Assembly: GCA_029706075.1 (NCBI GenBank)
Contig: JAINUG010000389.1
Location: forward strand, 1-64,000
DNA: 64,000 nt
DNA from: Aldrovandia affinis
Taxonomy: Eukaryota; Chordata; Actinopteri; Notacanthiformes; Halosauridae
Reading direction: 5' to 3'
The first letter of the stretch is position 1. Every line of letters begins with the position of its first letter. A program made the position numbers and the translations under genes. Shown piece by piece: positions 12,379 through 24,935 of this stretch. Under the pieces are notes generated by a model. The model worked only from the letters and a program-made list of their open reading frames with translations. It searched no databases and had not been told where the DNA came from.

Positions 12379-12860
12379 TAAATTTAACATTTAAATGTGT
12401 TATCCCTCATTTCCTGAGAATGGGCGTTTCTGTCACATGAGACGGCTACAGAATCTGTGATGGGTAATTTCTAAGAGTAGATCATTCGTGACAAGTCAAA
12501 TTGAATAAATCACTTTGTAGCTGAATTTGAAACTTGGGATTTTGTTCAGACACTGATAGATGGGGAAACTCCTTACAAGTCCCAACAGCTGCTCCAACAC
12601 TGTACAGACCAGCACTGGAGCCTCCATTCAGAGAGTAACTCCAGGTCACATCCAGCACTAACCCAATTCCAAAAGCTCTGACCTGGGCCTCCCAAAGCAT
12701 CAACACAACAGTCCACTGAGCTTTGATGACTCACAAAATCTACTTGGAGCTTAATTAAAGCCTTTCAGTACAGGTGTGTGTAACAGCAATTAAAACTCCC
12801 ACTGAAACAAGGGGACAGTTATAGAATAAGAGTGATTTCATGACTCATGAGTTTGATTCA
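12379..12860. repeat. Duplicated block W, copy 1
   Basis: Conserved block with near-identical copies at 40.19-40.66 kb and, split by a hAT element, at 19.02-19.27 plus 21.81-21.99 kb. A truncated copy is at 30.38-30.51 kb. The minus strand holds a 74-codon frame (12482-12706) encoding the same protein as at 40281-40505 (starts MLMLWEAQVRAFGIG). I recognise no domain and do not call it a gene. Confidence 0.6.
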
Positions 12861-13121
12861 TTTATTTATTGAACAGTGATTATGAATTCATCAGGACATA
12901 AGGGTTTATTTGACAGGGACAGTATACGATTTTCAACATGGATGGTAGTGCATCTACTATTTTGTACCAGATTTAGTTCAAAGGCTACATTTAACCTGTA
13001 GTCTCTTAGCAGGGAAAAAAACAACAATGTAAAAACAACAACAAAACAATACGTAAAACAGAAAGTAACCATGCATGGCTTAAAATAGTATTGAGAACAC
13101 AGCATTGAATTATAGTTTGTG
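12861..13121. repeat. Block X, truncated against ZNF2
   Basis: Shares TTTGACAGGGACAGTATACG and TTGTACCAGATTTAGTTCAA with the copies at 22.07, 31.66 and 47.17 kb. It joins the ZNF2 coding end directly (GAAAAGCCC then TAG), meaning the normal ZNF 3' flank and last fingers were deleted here. Confidence 0.6.
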
Positions 13122-15334
<2,213 letters not shown>

Positions 15335-15476
15335 ATGATGAAGGAAAGTTTGCGTCACATTGGGAACGAATGGGTTACAGAACGCGGCTTCATCCCGGAA
15401 ATTCGCGCTCCTGGGAATGGTGATATGCAGGGGTTAGATGTTTCGATCAAATTACAAAAATACTTCGGAATAGAAG
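15335..15476 (+). CDS. MMKESL first exon, copy 2 (unknown protein)
   Basis: Frame from ATGATG reads MMKESLRHIGNEWV then FIPEIRAP and LDVSIKLQKYF, and ends at TAGAAG|GTAAGTAT, a near-perfect splice donor. The 47-codon coding exon is repeated with the same start, frame and donor at 29900 and 35019. I recognise no domain. Its position suggests it is the first exon of the SWIM-domain gene, but the phase (1) does not join simply to the acceptor before the SWIM exon, so an intervening exon is needed. It is transcribed divergently from ZNF2. Confidence 0.5.
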
Positions 15477-15644
15477 GTAAGTATAATAAGAACAAGATAC
15501 ATACCGACGATGCAACCAAAGGCATAAAAGGTTTGCAGACGGAAACTGATTGTAACGGGTAACCGCAAACAATTCACACATGCACTCTCCGTATAGCATA
15601 GGACTTCCTGATTACAGGTCACTGGTCACATGCTAAATGAGAAT

Positions 15645-16650
15645 CGGGTATATGTCGAGCATCACGTGACCAAACCGTAAGACGTGCTGGCTCACTTCCG
15701 CCAGTCAACAAGGTCCATGTGATAATTAAATAAAACAATAGCACGGGTTGTTAATACTGTACCTTATAATGATCAATTTTATTTTGAGAGACCTGATGAA
15801 TAACATACTATTATGCCACTAGATAATCAATGATTTACAAGAAACTATAATACCGTTACCCCAATAACCTTGCCTATACTCGTTTTTCAGCTGAAATGTA
15901 TTAGACCGAACCAACAACACTGAACTTGAACAGCTGTTATTTTGGACTGATGCCTTTATCAAACTTCTCAAAATGGGAATACTGGTATAAATCGTGCCTT
16001 TTAATCATGACGATTAGATAGATTAGATAGTCAAGAGGGTCCTGATCGTATTGCCAGATTAGCCTTTATACCTTGAGAAGTTTGACATAGCGTTACCATC
16101 CTTGAACTGGAACTGATGGTGAACGCGAACAGATCAACCTTATGCGAACCATCGCTACTCTCAGGCTGTGGGGCTTCTCGCTCTTTTGTATAGACCTGTA
16201 ACAGGCTGCCCTGGTGCGAACATCGGCAGTCATCCTGTTTCTGTTTGACACTGGTGAAAAGATCTACATAGGTAACTGTTATTGAGCAACCGACCAGCTA
16301 ACGCTAACGCTAGGTTATAGGTAACAGGTACTTAAAACATTTCGTTAGTTAGTACTAGCATAGGTAGCTTTTAAAAAACACTAAACGATAAGTATTAGAC
16401 TGCAGGCACAGGTAGGCTACTTTAAAAAAATGTCGTTAGTACTAGCTAGCTAACGCTAATGCTAGGTAATAGACAGCATGTACTTAAAAAAAAATCGTTA
16501 GTACACTCATAATCATGGATATAGGAGGAAGCGCATAGCTTAAACCCCTTGTCCTGTAAACATCTTGTATAGAACAACGCCATTATCTCGTCTACCGGAA
16601 ATGGCCCGCCACGTTTAGCAAAACACGGAAGTCCGTTCCGCATAACCCCC
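15645..16650. mobile_element. ~1 kb non-autonomous element, copy 1
   Basis: The paralogous sequences at 35.84 and 55.26 kb read straight through (GAGAATTGACC), whereas here ~1006 bp is inserted after GAGAAT. A second copy occupies an unrelated site at 30508-31495, also with an empty-site paralogue. Ends are GGGTATATGTCGAGCATCACG and, reversed, GGGGTTATGCGG, a weak inverted match. It contains three ~68-bp tandem units (16300-16500). No protein. Confidence 0.65.
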
Positions 16651-16822
16651 ATTGACCACTTTCCCGAACTCTGACCTTTCCCATGATTCATAGCGGCGTC
16701 ATCGCAGAAGGGTGTTGTTCGTAGCTGGATGTATAAAATGACAAAAATTGAATGGATCGGATTATTGAACAAGTACTGGGGACAAAACTGTGAAAGTTCC
16801 CCCTCCGTCTACCCTAACGGAA
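16651..16822 (+). pseudogene. Truncated SWIM-gene exon, copy 2
   Basis: Matches the start of the 8049 exon (ATTGAATGGATCGGATTATT, then GGGGACAAAACTGTGAAAG), but ends at the codons for LTEW, where an L2/SINE tail (CATTTACATTTACATTT) is inserted. The SWIM motif itself is lost. Confidence 0.7.
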
Positions 16823-17031
16823 TGCATTTACATTTACATTTAAAGCATTTAGCAGACGCTCTTATCCAGACTTACAAGATGTGTATTAATACATGGTATG
16901 ATCAATCATTGTTTCGCGCAAGAAATCAGTGCAGTAACACAGTGATAGACATCATAGTTGGCAGCTGTATACCATACCTGTCACACTGGGACGGAAAAGG
17001 TTTGGAAAACATTTTTTCATTGTAACATATT
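16823..17031 (-). mobile_element. Reversed L2 3' tail
   Basis: GCATTTAGCAGACGCTCTTA and TTAATACATGGTATGATC are the reverse of the L2 3' end at 24290-24360. The same fragment lies at 36.01-36.2 kb. Confidence 0.55.
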
Positions 17032-17508
17032 GTCACCTTCTTTAAATAATGGCCTAAGTCATTTTTTGAGTACTCTTCATGATGCTGGCCACCTCTGGTA
17101 AAATTGCCTACGTCCTTAATTGAAAAGATCATGCTGTTCCTACCCCGGTAGAATAATGGCCTACGTCAAGAGTGTGACTTACGAAAAAAATAAAACGGCC
17201 TAAGTCACAAGACAGTGTGACTTAGGCAATTTTACAAGCTTTCAAGATGGCGGCTGCTTGCCTAAGTCACTTACTCCAGAAGTAATTTGGCCTAACAACG
17301 GCATGTTTGTAAATCGGCCTAAGTCATCTATTCCTCTTGTGTTACATAATTTACAGACAGCGTTATTTGTATGTCAATAGTCATATATTGTCATAACCTT
17401 TTTGTGTGAAATGATTAATAAATATCATATATTCTATATTTGGTTCAGTTTATTCTGTTTTTTGAAAAACTTGAAAATATGACTTAGGCCATTATTTTAA
17501 GAAGGTGA
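17032..17508. mobile_element. MITE with GCCTAAGTCA motif array, copy 1
   Basis: Ends form a ~30 bp inverted repeat: GTCACCTTCTT..ATAATGGCCTAAGTCAT on the left and its complement ending AAGAAGGTGA on the right. About ten copies of GCCTAAGTCA or close variants occur inside, in both orientations (for example near 17048, 17155, 17203, 17218, 17264, 17318, 17481). No coding capacity. It resembles a non-autonomous DNA transposon with repeated subterminal transposase-binding sites. Paralogue at 36210-36703. Confidence 0.6.
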
Positions 17509-18000
17509 GGATATACAAAAAACAGTAATAAACATGTAGGCAGTGGTGATGACAATTGGCTAGATGTACAGAATTCAGTGGTAGTGGAGTCTGAAAAGGT
17601 GGGTTTTGAGACCAGGCAGGGACCAGGCAGTGTGGTATAATGGTTAGGGAACTGGGCTTGTAGTGTTAAGGTTGCAGGTTCAATTCCCAGGTGGGACACT
17701 GCCGTTATACCCTTGAGCAAGGTACTTAACCTGAATTGCTTCAGTTAATATCCAGCTGTATAAATGGATTGTAAAGAAATGTAAACTGTAAGTCGCTCTG
17801 GATAAGAGCATCTGCTCAATGCCTGTATTGTAATGTAATGAGACTACGAGGAGCGGCTGCCAGGCGCCCAGAGGGATGGTACAGTCAGTTTGCCAGAGGA
17901 GGCGGAGCGGAGGGGTCTGGCTGGGGTGTAGGGTGTGATGAGTGTCTGGAGATAAGCGGGAGCAGTTCCTCTGCTATGCTTTGCTCTAATAGAGCTGATA
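17509..18000 (-). mobile_element. L2 C-terminal fragment split by a SINE
   Basis: Same L2 remnant as 11100-11345 (minus strand, [22 protein letters not shown] decay). It is interrupted by the V-SINE at 17625-17840. Confidence 0.6.
17625..17840 (+). mobile_element. V-SINE-like tRNA SINE, copy 1
   Basis: tRNA-like head with GTGGTATAATGGTTAGGG (A box) and GGTTCAATTCC (B box). The central CCCTTGAGCAAGGTACTTAA domain is typical of V-SINEs, and the tail GTCGCTCTGGATAAGAGC is shared with L2. A GAGAC target duplication fits the better preserved paralogue at 36840-37055. Confidence 0.8.
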
Positions 18001-19020
18001 ACGCCATTATGGAAAAGGAAGTCTTCCTGAGTTTTGATTCAGCATCCACCGCTACAATTTTTAAATTGTGACGAGTAGAAGGACACAGCCAGAACATGAA
18101 AACAATGCACCAACAGAATGTTAATGCTGGCTGCCAGAGGTCAAGGTTGTCAAGACTGGTTACTTCTTGATAGCTAGCTAGCTAACTCACTCGCTTGCGT
18201 TGCTAGCTACGTTGACCGATTTATTTCCCGTGCGCCTATCAGGTGATTGGTCGATCAAATGTTTTTTTTCTTATGAACTTTTTAAAAACTCCTATTTAGT
18301 ACCTACAGTTTCACCTACAGAAGTTTCACGCCAATTCTGACACACAGACACATGCTCATTTTTATCTTTATTGTAAATATGATATACATATACATTATTA
18401 TGATTATACCTTCTTTTTCATGTCAGAACACTGATCCACCAGAGAGTATTGTGTATTGAAAGTGAGTATCCACCAGAGAGTATTGTGTATTGAAAGTTGT
18501 CTTGTTTGTTACCCTGTCTGCTGCCCTATTGTGTATTTCTTGTTTTTGTTTTAAATGTTTAAAAGAAAAAATATTTTTAAATTGTAAGTAAATTAATAAC
18601 CAATAAAATACAATTTTTTGTCCCACTTTCATTCAAGGCCAGCTAATAATGACAATAATACATCATTTCACTGGCAAAGCATTTAATTCCATAAGACTTG
18701 TGGATGCCCAAGTTTCATTCAGCAAGAACATACACACTGTTGACATTGACAACAGAAAAGCTTCAGTTTACTGTCAAATTAACCTTTATAAGAAAAAACA
18801 AACATCAATGTGATTCATGCCTTATGATTCTGTTGTCCTTTAAGGAACTGTACCAGCATGGAGATATAACTAAAACTGACCTAATAGACGCTGTTTTTGT
18901 TTTTCTGTTTTAGCTAGCTAACTGATTAACCTACAGGCTGTAGCCATCTCTCCTGCTGTACGTTACTAGCTGGCTATATATGTCATTAAAACTGCCTGTA
19001 GCCATCCGTGTTTAAATGTG
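18001..19020. repeat. Block F copy 3 with short conserved frame
   Basis: Starts with a plus-strand frame reading MEKEVFLSFDSASTATIFKL and a stop (18009-18071). The same C-terminus is kept at 37.73 and 58.42 kb. Block F follows, including a short local duplication of ATCCACCAGAGAGTATTGTG at about 18434 and 18467. No confirmed gene. Confidence 0.45.
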
Positions 19021-19268
19021 TTAATCCTCATTTCCTGAGAACGGGCGTTTCTGTCACATGAGACGGCTACAGAATCTGTAACGGTTAATTGCTAAGAGTA
19101 GATCATTCGTGACAAGTAAAATAGAATAAATCACTTTGTAGCTGAATTTGAAACTTGGGATTTTGTTCAGACACTGATAGATGGGGAAACTCCTTACAAG
19201 TCCCAACAGCTGCTCCAACACTGTACAGACCAGCACTGGAGCCTCCATTCAGAGAGTAACTCCAGGTC
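19021..19268. repeat. Block W, left half
   Basis: Matches 12410-12650 and 40210-40450, and is interrupted after CCAGGTCACATCCAG by the hAT element. The other half resumes at 21803. Confidence 0.65.
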
Positions 19269-19352
19269 ACATCCAGCTAGGGGTGGGCGATATGAGCTAA
19301 AATTCATATCACAATATTTTCCACTGTCCAGACGATATCGATATGATATCAC

Positions 19353-21008
19353 CAGTGGTGGGCCGTCAGGGCCTGCAAGGCCTTCTCTGCTGGCCTAAAA
19401 AATATCTGAATCACAGACTGATGTTAATTATATTTTGTCCATGAATACTTATTAAATAATTCCAAATGGTCTGTCCGCTTCCTTTCATAGCTTTTCCCTG
19501 GTTGCGCTGCGCCCAGACGTGTATTTTCATATTAAAGCATTTAACCAATCACATTTCAGCCATCATTTGTTGCCACGGTCAAAGAAATCTGCCTGGAGGC
19601 CTTCACAATCAATTCTGAAGGCCCTGTAGCATAAAATAAGTGTTGATCAAACTGTTGCTTCAACCAATCAAATTTTGAGTTGGAGACACCAAGGCCTTCT
19701 AGAAGGCATAGGTACGTCAGCGTATTCACACCCTTTGATTGGATAGTCAGAGAGTGTCTGACTATGATGTAATGTGATTGGTTAAATGCTTTAACATGAA
19801 AATACATGTCTGGAAGGAGCGCAGCCAGGGGAAAAGCTATGAAAGGAAGCGGACAGACCAGTTGGAATTATTTAATAAGTATTCATGGACAAAATATAAT
19901 TAACATCAGTCTGTGATTCAGACATTTGAGCGGACATTTTCAGCCCTAAAGCGAATTAAAACTTATGCCAGAAATACGACAGGGCAGGCTCGACTTTCAG
20001 CATTAGCTTCGATGGCGATAGAAAAGGGCTTCTTGATGGAACTGAAACACACGGATAATCTGTACGACAGAGTAATTGAACTCTTTTTGAGGAAAGAAAG
20101 GAGGATGGATTTTGTGTACAAATAATAAGGATTTTTGGTGAGTAAAATGTTGCTATTTTCCTAAATAATATTGCAATTTTATGAGGTTATTATTGATGTT
20201 TCATGTTACAATCTTGTTTAGCTAGCTATCTAACCAGCTAAGTTTATGTAATAAACATGAGCTGTGACTCGAATAAAAATAGCGATCATAAAACAGGTCA
20301 GCTAGCGCTTTTTCTTATTATGATCAGTGTGTTTGTATGATTTAATGAAGTGGCTAACTTATTATAGCTAACCACCTTAGTCTTTAACATTAACTTTGTA
20401 TCATTCAATTTTTATTAACAAGCTAGCCAGCATGCAAGGCAGATAATAACATGGCACGGCAGGCTGCATTACAAAATGTTATAGATAGTAACTATCCCAC
20501 ACTGAACACAGGCTGGTTCTGGTTCTGCCGATCCGGTCTCGCGGTGAGAAGAGAACCGTGTCTCTCTGGTGGCAGCAGTGAGTTGTCTTTCTGTAAGCAC
20601 AGATTCTCACCCGCTGTGATGAGGCAGGCCTGGGTCTGTGAGAGGGGACAGTGACCCCCCCCCACCCCCGTCTTCCTCTGTTATGTCCTGTCCCTACACC
20701 GTCCCCATAGCCCCATGTTTATACTGCATTTCTGCATAATAAGAATAAGATGGTTTTTATAGCCATAAAATAGTTATTGAGGGGTGGATCGATTCAGACG
20801 GAGCCATAGGCGTAGCGTGGGGGGTGCTACCCCCCGGTCCGCGAAATAAATAAACTGGTCTCAGCTTTCTCTCGCGTGAAACCCCCCCCGGTCCGCGGAA
20901 AATGAAACCGGTGAACGGTGAAAGGTTGGGCAGCGTTACGTTACTGCGCTACGCCACTGGGCAGAGCACTACTGAAGGCCTAGGTGTGAAATGCACAGCC
21001 CGCCACTG
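19353..21008 (+). mobile_element. Inner hAT transposon nested in the outer hAT
   Basis: Bounded by CAGTGGTGGGC and GCCCGCCACTG inverted termini, with a perfect 8-bp duplication GATATCAC at 19345-19352 and 21009-21016. It retains a plus-strand hAT dimerisation segment (19913-20125). Its left part contains a ~150-bp internal inverted repeat (19412-19555 against 19757-19920). A GGCGTAGCG/CGCTACGCC pair at about 20808-20960 may be a third nested layer. Confidence 0.85.
19913..20125 (+). pseudogene. hAT transposase C-terminal dimerisation fragment
   Basis: Frame contains ERTFSALKRIKTYARNTTGQ and SALASMAIEKGFLMELK, then RKERRMDFVYK and a stop. This is the hAT C-terminal dimerisation domain in the form seen in ZMYM1-like fish transposases. 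Catalytic parts of the transposase are absent, so it is a remnant. Confidence 0.8.
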
Positions 21009-21079
21009 GATATCACGATATATGAGGAAAAAAAATCTGAATCACATTTTAATAGCCCTTCTTAGTTAAATGACATTAG

Positions 21080-21442
21080 TTAAGGCAAAATATGTATTTT
21101 AACCTTATATAACCAGAAAGAGTTATAGCGAGTACCGGCAGCGAATGATGACTTGATTGATTGCTGAGTGGGACGAGCTCCTGGACTAACTGTTTCACGC
21201 ATTCGGGTACATTCCTCATATTCACGGACATGCATGGTTTTCAGGTGGGTAAATAGGTTGCTGGTGTTTCCACCTTTGGCTAAAACAACACGGCGACACA
21301 ACTTGCATAGTATTGTTTGTTGGTCGAGGTCGGAGATTTTGAACCCAAACCAGTTCCAAACGACAGAGGAGCCCCCTTTCTTTTTAACCAATTCGTCGTC
21401 ATCCTGCTCTTGAGCAACATCACTTTCTGCGTGTTCGCTCAT
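21080..21442 (-). pseudogene. BED-type zinc-finger exon of hAT transposase
   Basis: From the ATG at 21442: acidic start, then VWNWFGF, CKLC and HLKTMH, giving the BED signature C-x2-C...H-x4-H. It ends in TQQSIKSSFAAGTRYN, which in ZBED1-like transposases leads into the catalytic region. Here it runs into unrelated sequence. It belongs to the outer hAT. Confidence 0.75.
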
Positions 21443-21810
21443 TTTCGATTCTTCACTTTTGCACTTGTAATAGGCTATAAATATTAGTACGTAGTCTGCC
21501 TGCTAACTGCAGCTGCCTGCACACTTGTTTGTTGCTACATGCGCGCAACAAATGCATAAAACGTCCGCTCAAAAAAATAGGTTAACATATTAACATGCTT
21601 CCTTTTTTCGTAGGAACCTGGAGGTTAGATTAAAATAAAAAATAGATGTAGCTACTAACTACTATCACTCAATTGAAATTTTGAACAAAACAATATGAAT
21701 GCCAAATTAGAATTTATGAATATATAACGGTATAGCAAAACCCATATCGTGGCGCAGCATAATACCGGTAGTCACTTTCATACCGGTATAGCGCCCACTC
21801 CTACATCCAG

Positions 21811-22496
21811 CACTAACCCAATTCCAAAAGCTCTGACCTGGGCCTCCCAAAGCATCAACACAACAGTCCACTGAGCTTTGACGACTCACAAAATCTACTT
21901 GGAGCTTAATTAAAGCCTTTCAGTACAGGTGTGTGTAACAGCAATTAAAACTCCCACTGAAACAAGGGGACAGTTATAGAATAAGAGTGATTTTATGAGT
22001 TTGATTCATTTATTTATTTGATTTATTTATATATTGAACCGTGCTTATGAAGTCATCAGGACATAAGGGTTTATTTGACAGGGACAGTATACGATTTTCA
22101 ACATGGATGGTAGTGCATCTACTATTTTGTACCAGATTTAGTTCAAAGGCTAAATTTAACCTGTAGTTTCTTAGCAGGAAAAAAAAATAAAACAATGTAA
22201 AACAACAAAACAGAAAATACAGTTTGTGCTACTACATATACCAATTTGTTATTCAGTAAAAACAAATGGGTTATCAGCATTAGACCTATGATAAGACAAC
22301 TTGTAATGGATTTAGTTAAGGATATCCTTTATTTTACTCTACTCAATACAAAACTGAATAAAAAACATGTTTCAGAACTTTAAGTAAATGATAACCTTTA
22401 TGCACAAGTCTAAAGATCTGGCTAAGCCTGCATTGCAGAACAGGGGTTCCCACACGGGTCGGTGAAGGAGTCCCAGCCCATTTCATTGCAGGCTTC
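21811..22496. repeat. Block W right half and block X
   Basis: Continues CACTAACCCAATTCCAAAAG from the split W block, then block X (TTTGACAGGGACAGTATACG) up to GCAGGCTTC, where a solo LTR is inserted. Non-coding. Confidence 0.6.
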
Positions 22497-23222
22497 TGTG
22501 GGAGATTTTTTGTGATATGAATGTAAGCCTATTTTGTGTGGACCTCTGTGGCTCAGTTGGTAGAGTTGGGTTGGGGGTTTAGGGTGCCTGCAGCTGGCCA
22601 AATTCCTGCACGGGCTGCTAGCTGGGGCCAGCCACAGATAACCATAAAGCCATAAAGATGGCCTACAGGTGGGACTTAGATTATCACGCTGAAGGCTGGG
22701 TAGATCACACACCTTAAAAACCCCAAGGGACACATAGATGGGACCACCATAAATCTGAATTGGTGATCCAAGGGTCCATTATCACAGCAATAAACTCCGA
22801 GAAAGCAGGGGTCACAAGGGGGGAGAGAGCTGGCTAGAATCTTCACATTCCTCACACTTCTCCTGATTGCCTGATTAGTGACGGGAACCATAAAAACGTT
22901 AATGGATAAGAACAGAAGGGAACCAATTGGGGTGCAGAGAACGTGCTGTGAGATCGTGGGAGGGAGCTGAGTCCAAGGGGGTGTGGTTATGACGTCAAGC
23001 TCCCAGGCAGGAGGAGTTATGAGAAGTTAAAAGGTGGATGCACGGAAAGGAGGGCAGAGCTGCTTCGCGAACAGCCTGGTTTCCTTGTAGGTGATTTCGC
23101 ATTGCATACAATAAAACCCGATTACATCTGACTCGAAATGTGTTGTTTTAAGAAGTATTAAATACGGCGTCGGATCACTCAGTCCATCTGGCCCTGGCTG
23201 AGACCCGATCCGAACTCCGACA
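22497..23222 (+). mobile_element. Solo LTR, 726 bp
   Basis: Begins TGTGGGAGA and ends ACTCCGACA, with 4-bp direct repeats CTTC at 22493-22496 and 23223-23226. The paralogues at about 1868 and 32085 are continuous (GGCTTCTGTGGGTGTTGG). AATAAAACCC at about 23110 may be the polyadenylation signal, giving plus orientation. A tRNA-like GTGGCTCAGTTGGTAGAG lies inside at about 22546 without a matching B box. Confidence 0.8.
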
Positions 23223-23280
23223 CTTCTGTGGGTGTTGGATAAATTTGACACAATGAATTATTTTATTAAGGCCGGGAGGA

Positions 23281-24370
23281 TCAGCCAGAGGGTGAGCACC
23301 TCTGCATGGCTGACATCTCCGCATTGGATAACATCTCCGCATGGATGTCCACCCACCACCTGAAGCTGAACCTGGGGATGACAGAGCTGCTCTTCCTCCC
23401 AGCGAAGGGCTCCCCGATGATTGATGCGTCAATCACATTGGATGGCTCCATAGTGTCTCCGTCCCAGTCTGCCAGGAGTCTTGGAGTAACCCTGGACAAC
23501 CAGCTCTGCTTCTCGAGCCATATTGCAGCGATCACTCGGACCTGCCGATTCTCCCTCCACAACATCCGGAGGATCCGACCTTTCCTCACCCAAGAGGCCA
23601 CTCAACTCCTAGTCCAGGCCCTGGTTATCTCACGTCTGGACTACTGCAATTCCTTGCTGGCAGGCCTTCCGGCCTGCGCCATCAAGCCACTGCAACTAGT
23701 CCAGAACGCAGCCGCTCATCTGGTGTTCAACCAGCCGAAGTTCACCCACGTCACCCCTCTACTCTCCTCTCTGCACTAGCTCCCCATCGCAGCATGCATC
23801 AGATTCAAATCACTGGTGCTTGCTTTTCAAGCAGCCAGAGGTACTGCTCCCCCTTACCTCCAGTCACTCATCACTCCCTACACCCCTCCCAGACCCCTCC
23901 GCTCCGCCTCCTCTGGTAAACCGACTGTTCCTTCCCTCCGGGCGCCTGGCAGCCGCTCCTCACGGTCTCGCCTCTTCTCTGTCCTGATCCCTCGCTGGTG
24001 AAACGACCTTCCGCAATCGGTCAGGATCGCGGAATCACTTGCGATCTTCCGCAAGACTCAAAACCCACCTCTTCAGACTCCACTATCACTGAACTCTGTC
24101 CATCTAGCTAAATTGTCTTCACCACTGTTTACTTGTTCAACACTATACTCCAAAACAAATAAGATAAAAATAAAATAAAAATTACACTAACCTTTTCCTT
24201 CCCAGTGTTACAGGTATGGTACGCAGATGCCTGCAATGATGTCTATTGCTGTATTACTGCACTGATCTCGTGTGCTAACTGTGATTGTTCCTACCATGTA
24301 TTAATGCACATCTTGTAAGTCGCTCTGGATAAGAGCGTCTGCTAAATGCTTAAAATGTAAAATGTAAAAG
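23281..24370 (+). mobile_element. L2 LINE, RT C-terminal half and 3' end
   Basis: Frame reads HHLKLNLGMTELLFLPAKG, then DNQLCFSSHIAAITRTCRF, SRLDYCNSLLAGLPA and PLQLVQNAAAHL, the standard C-terminal half of an L2 reverse transcriptase. Two conserved tryptophans are now stops (TAG at about 23777-23779 and TGA at about 23999-24001). The 3' end carries the hairpin tail GTCGCTCTGGATAAGAGCGT. Dead copy. Confidence 0.85.
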
Positions 24371-24935
24371 TAATGTACTTTATAAAACCTTTTTCATACC
24401 ATTGTAAACAGCATTATCACTAACACAATTGTTTTTATATTGGAAAAACTGAGATAAATAGGAGGGTATAATTGGCAAACAAATTGGGAGGAAAAACTGG
24501 AAAAATGTTAAATATATATATTTTTTAAAACACAAAACCAAGATTCCTTCTACATCACAACATTTTTTGGTGCATCCACTGATCAGGGATCAATTCAATC
24601 AGTTGAAATGTACTTTTTAAAACCTTTTTCATACCATTGTAAACAGCATTATCACAACACAGCAAAAAAATTAATAGGAAAAAGAAACAGAATATGGTAA
24701 ATGAAAATTGTGTGGTGTTTGGCATTAAACTTGCATTTTCCCATCACTTTGGCTAATGTTAATCATGGGTTACAGCAGCAACAAGTAGCTGGTTAGCAGC
24801 TATCTGACAAACTAACTAGGTACGGTCACACCGGAAGTGAAGCGGTGAGGGCGAGAGAGCAGTTCAGCTCAGCTGATTGGCAGCAGAGTAAAAAGGACAG
24901 GCTGCCATTACTCCTATGTCAGATAACTTCAATTA
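24371..24935. other. Rearranged ZNF3 3' flank
   Basis: Non-coding. ACCTTTTTCATACCATTGTA occurs twice (about 24389 and 24629), with a SINE-A tail (GAGATAAATAGGAGGGTATA) between them. The right part matches 32.95-33.17 and 51.98-52.2 kb. Confidence 0.5.

Larger units (their letters stand above)
19277..21802 (-). mobile_element. Outer hAT transposon, internally replaced
   Basis: Ends AGGGGTGGGCG (left, after CT) and CGCCCACTCCT (right) form inverted termini. The flanking 8-bp duplication ACATCCAG is at 19269-19276 and 21803-21810, the hallmark size for hAT. Empty paralogous sites are at about 12.65 and 40.45 kb. A minus-strand BED-finger exon (21080-21442) near the right end fits a ZBED-like transposase. 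The rest of the transposase is missing and a second hAT lies inside. Confidence 0.85.

Noticed and set aside
17631..17700. Possible tRNA gene with A and B boxes
   Set aside because: It is the head of a V-SINE. It lacks a foldable acceptor stem and is followed by the SINE central domain and L2-type tail.
20451..20654. 67-codon frame in the inner hAT
   Set aside because: No similarity to transposase parts and no conservation that can be tested here.
22546..22570. tRNA-like GTGGCTCAGTTGGTAGAG
   Set aside because: No B box or cloverleaf follows, and it lies inside a solo LTR. Probably a SINE scrap or chance.
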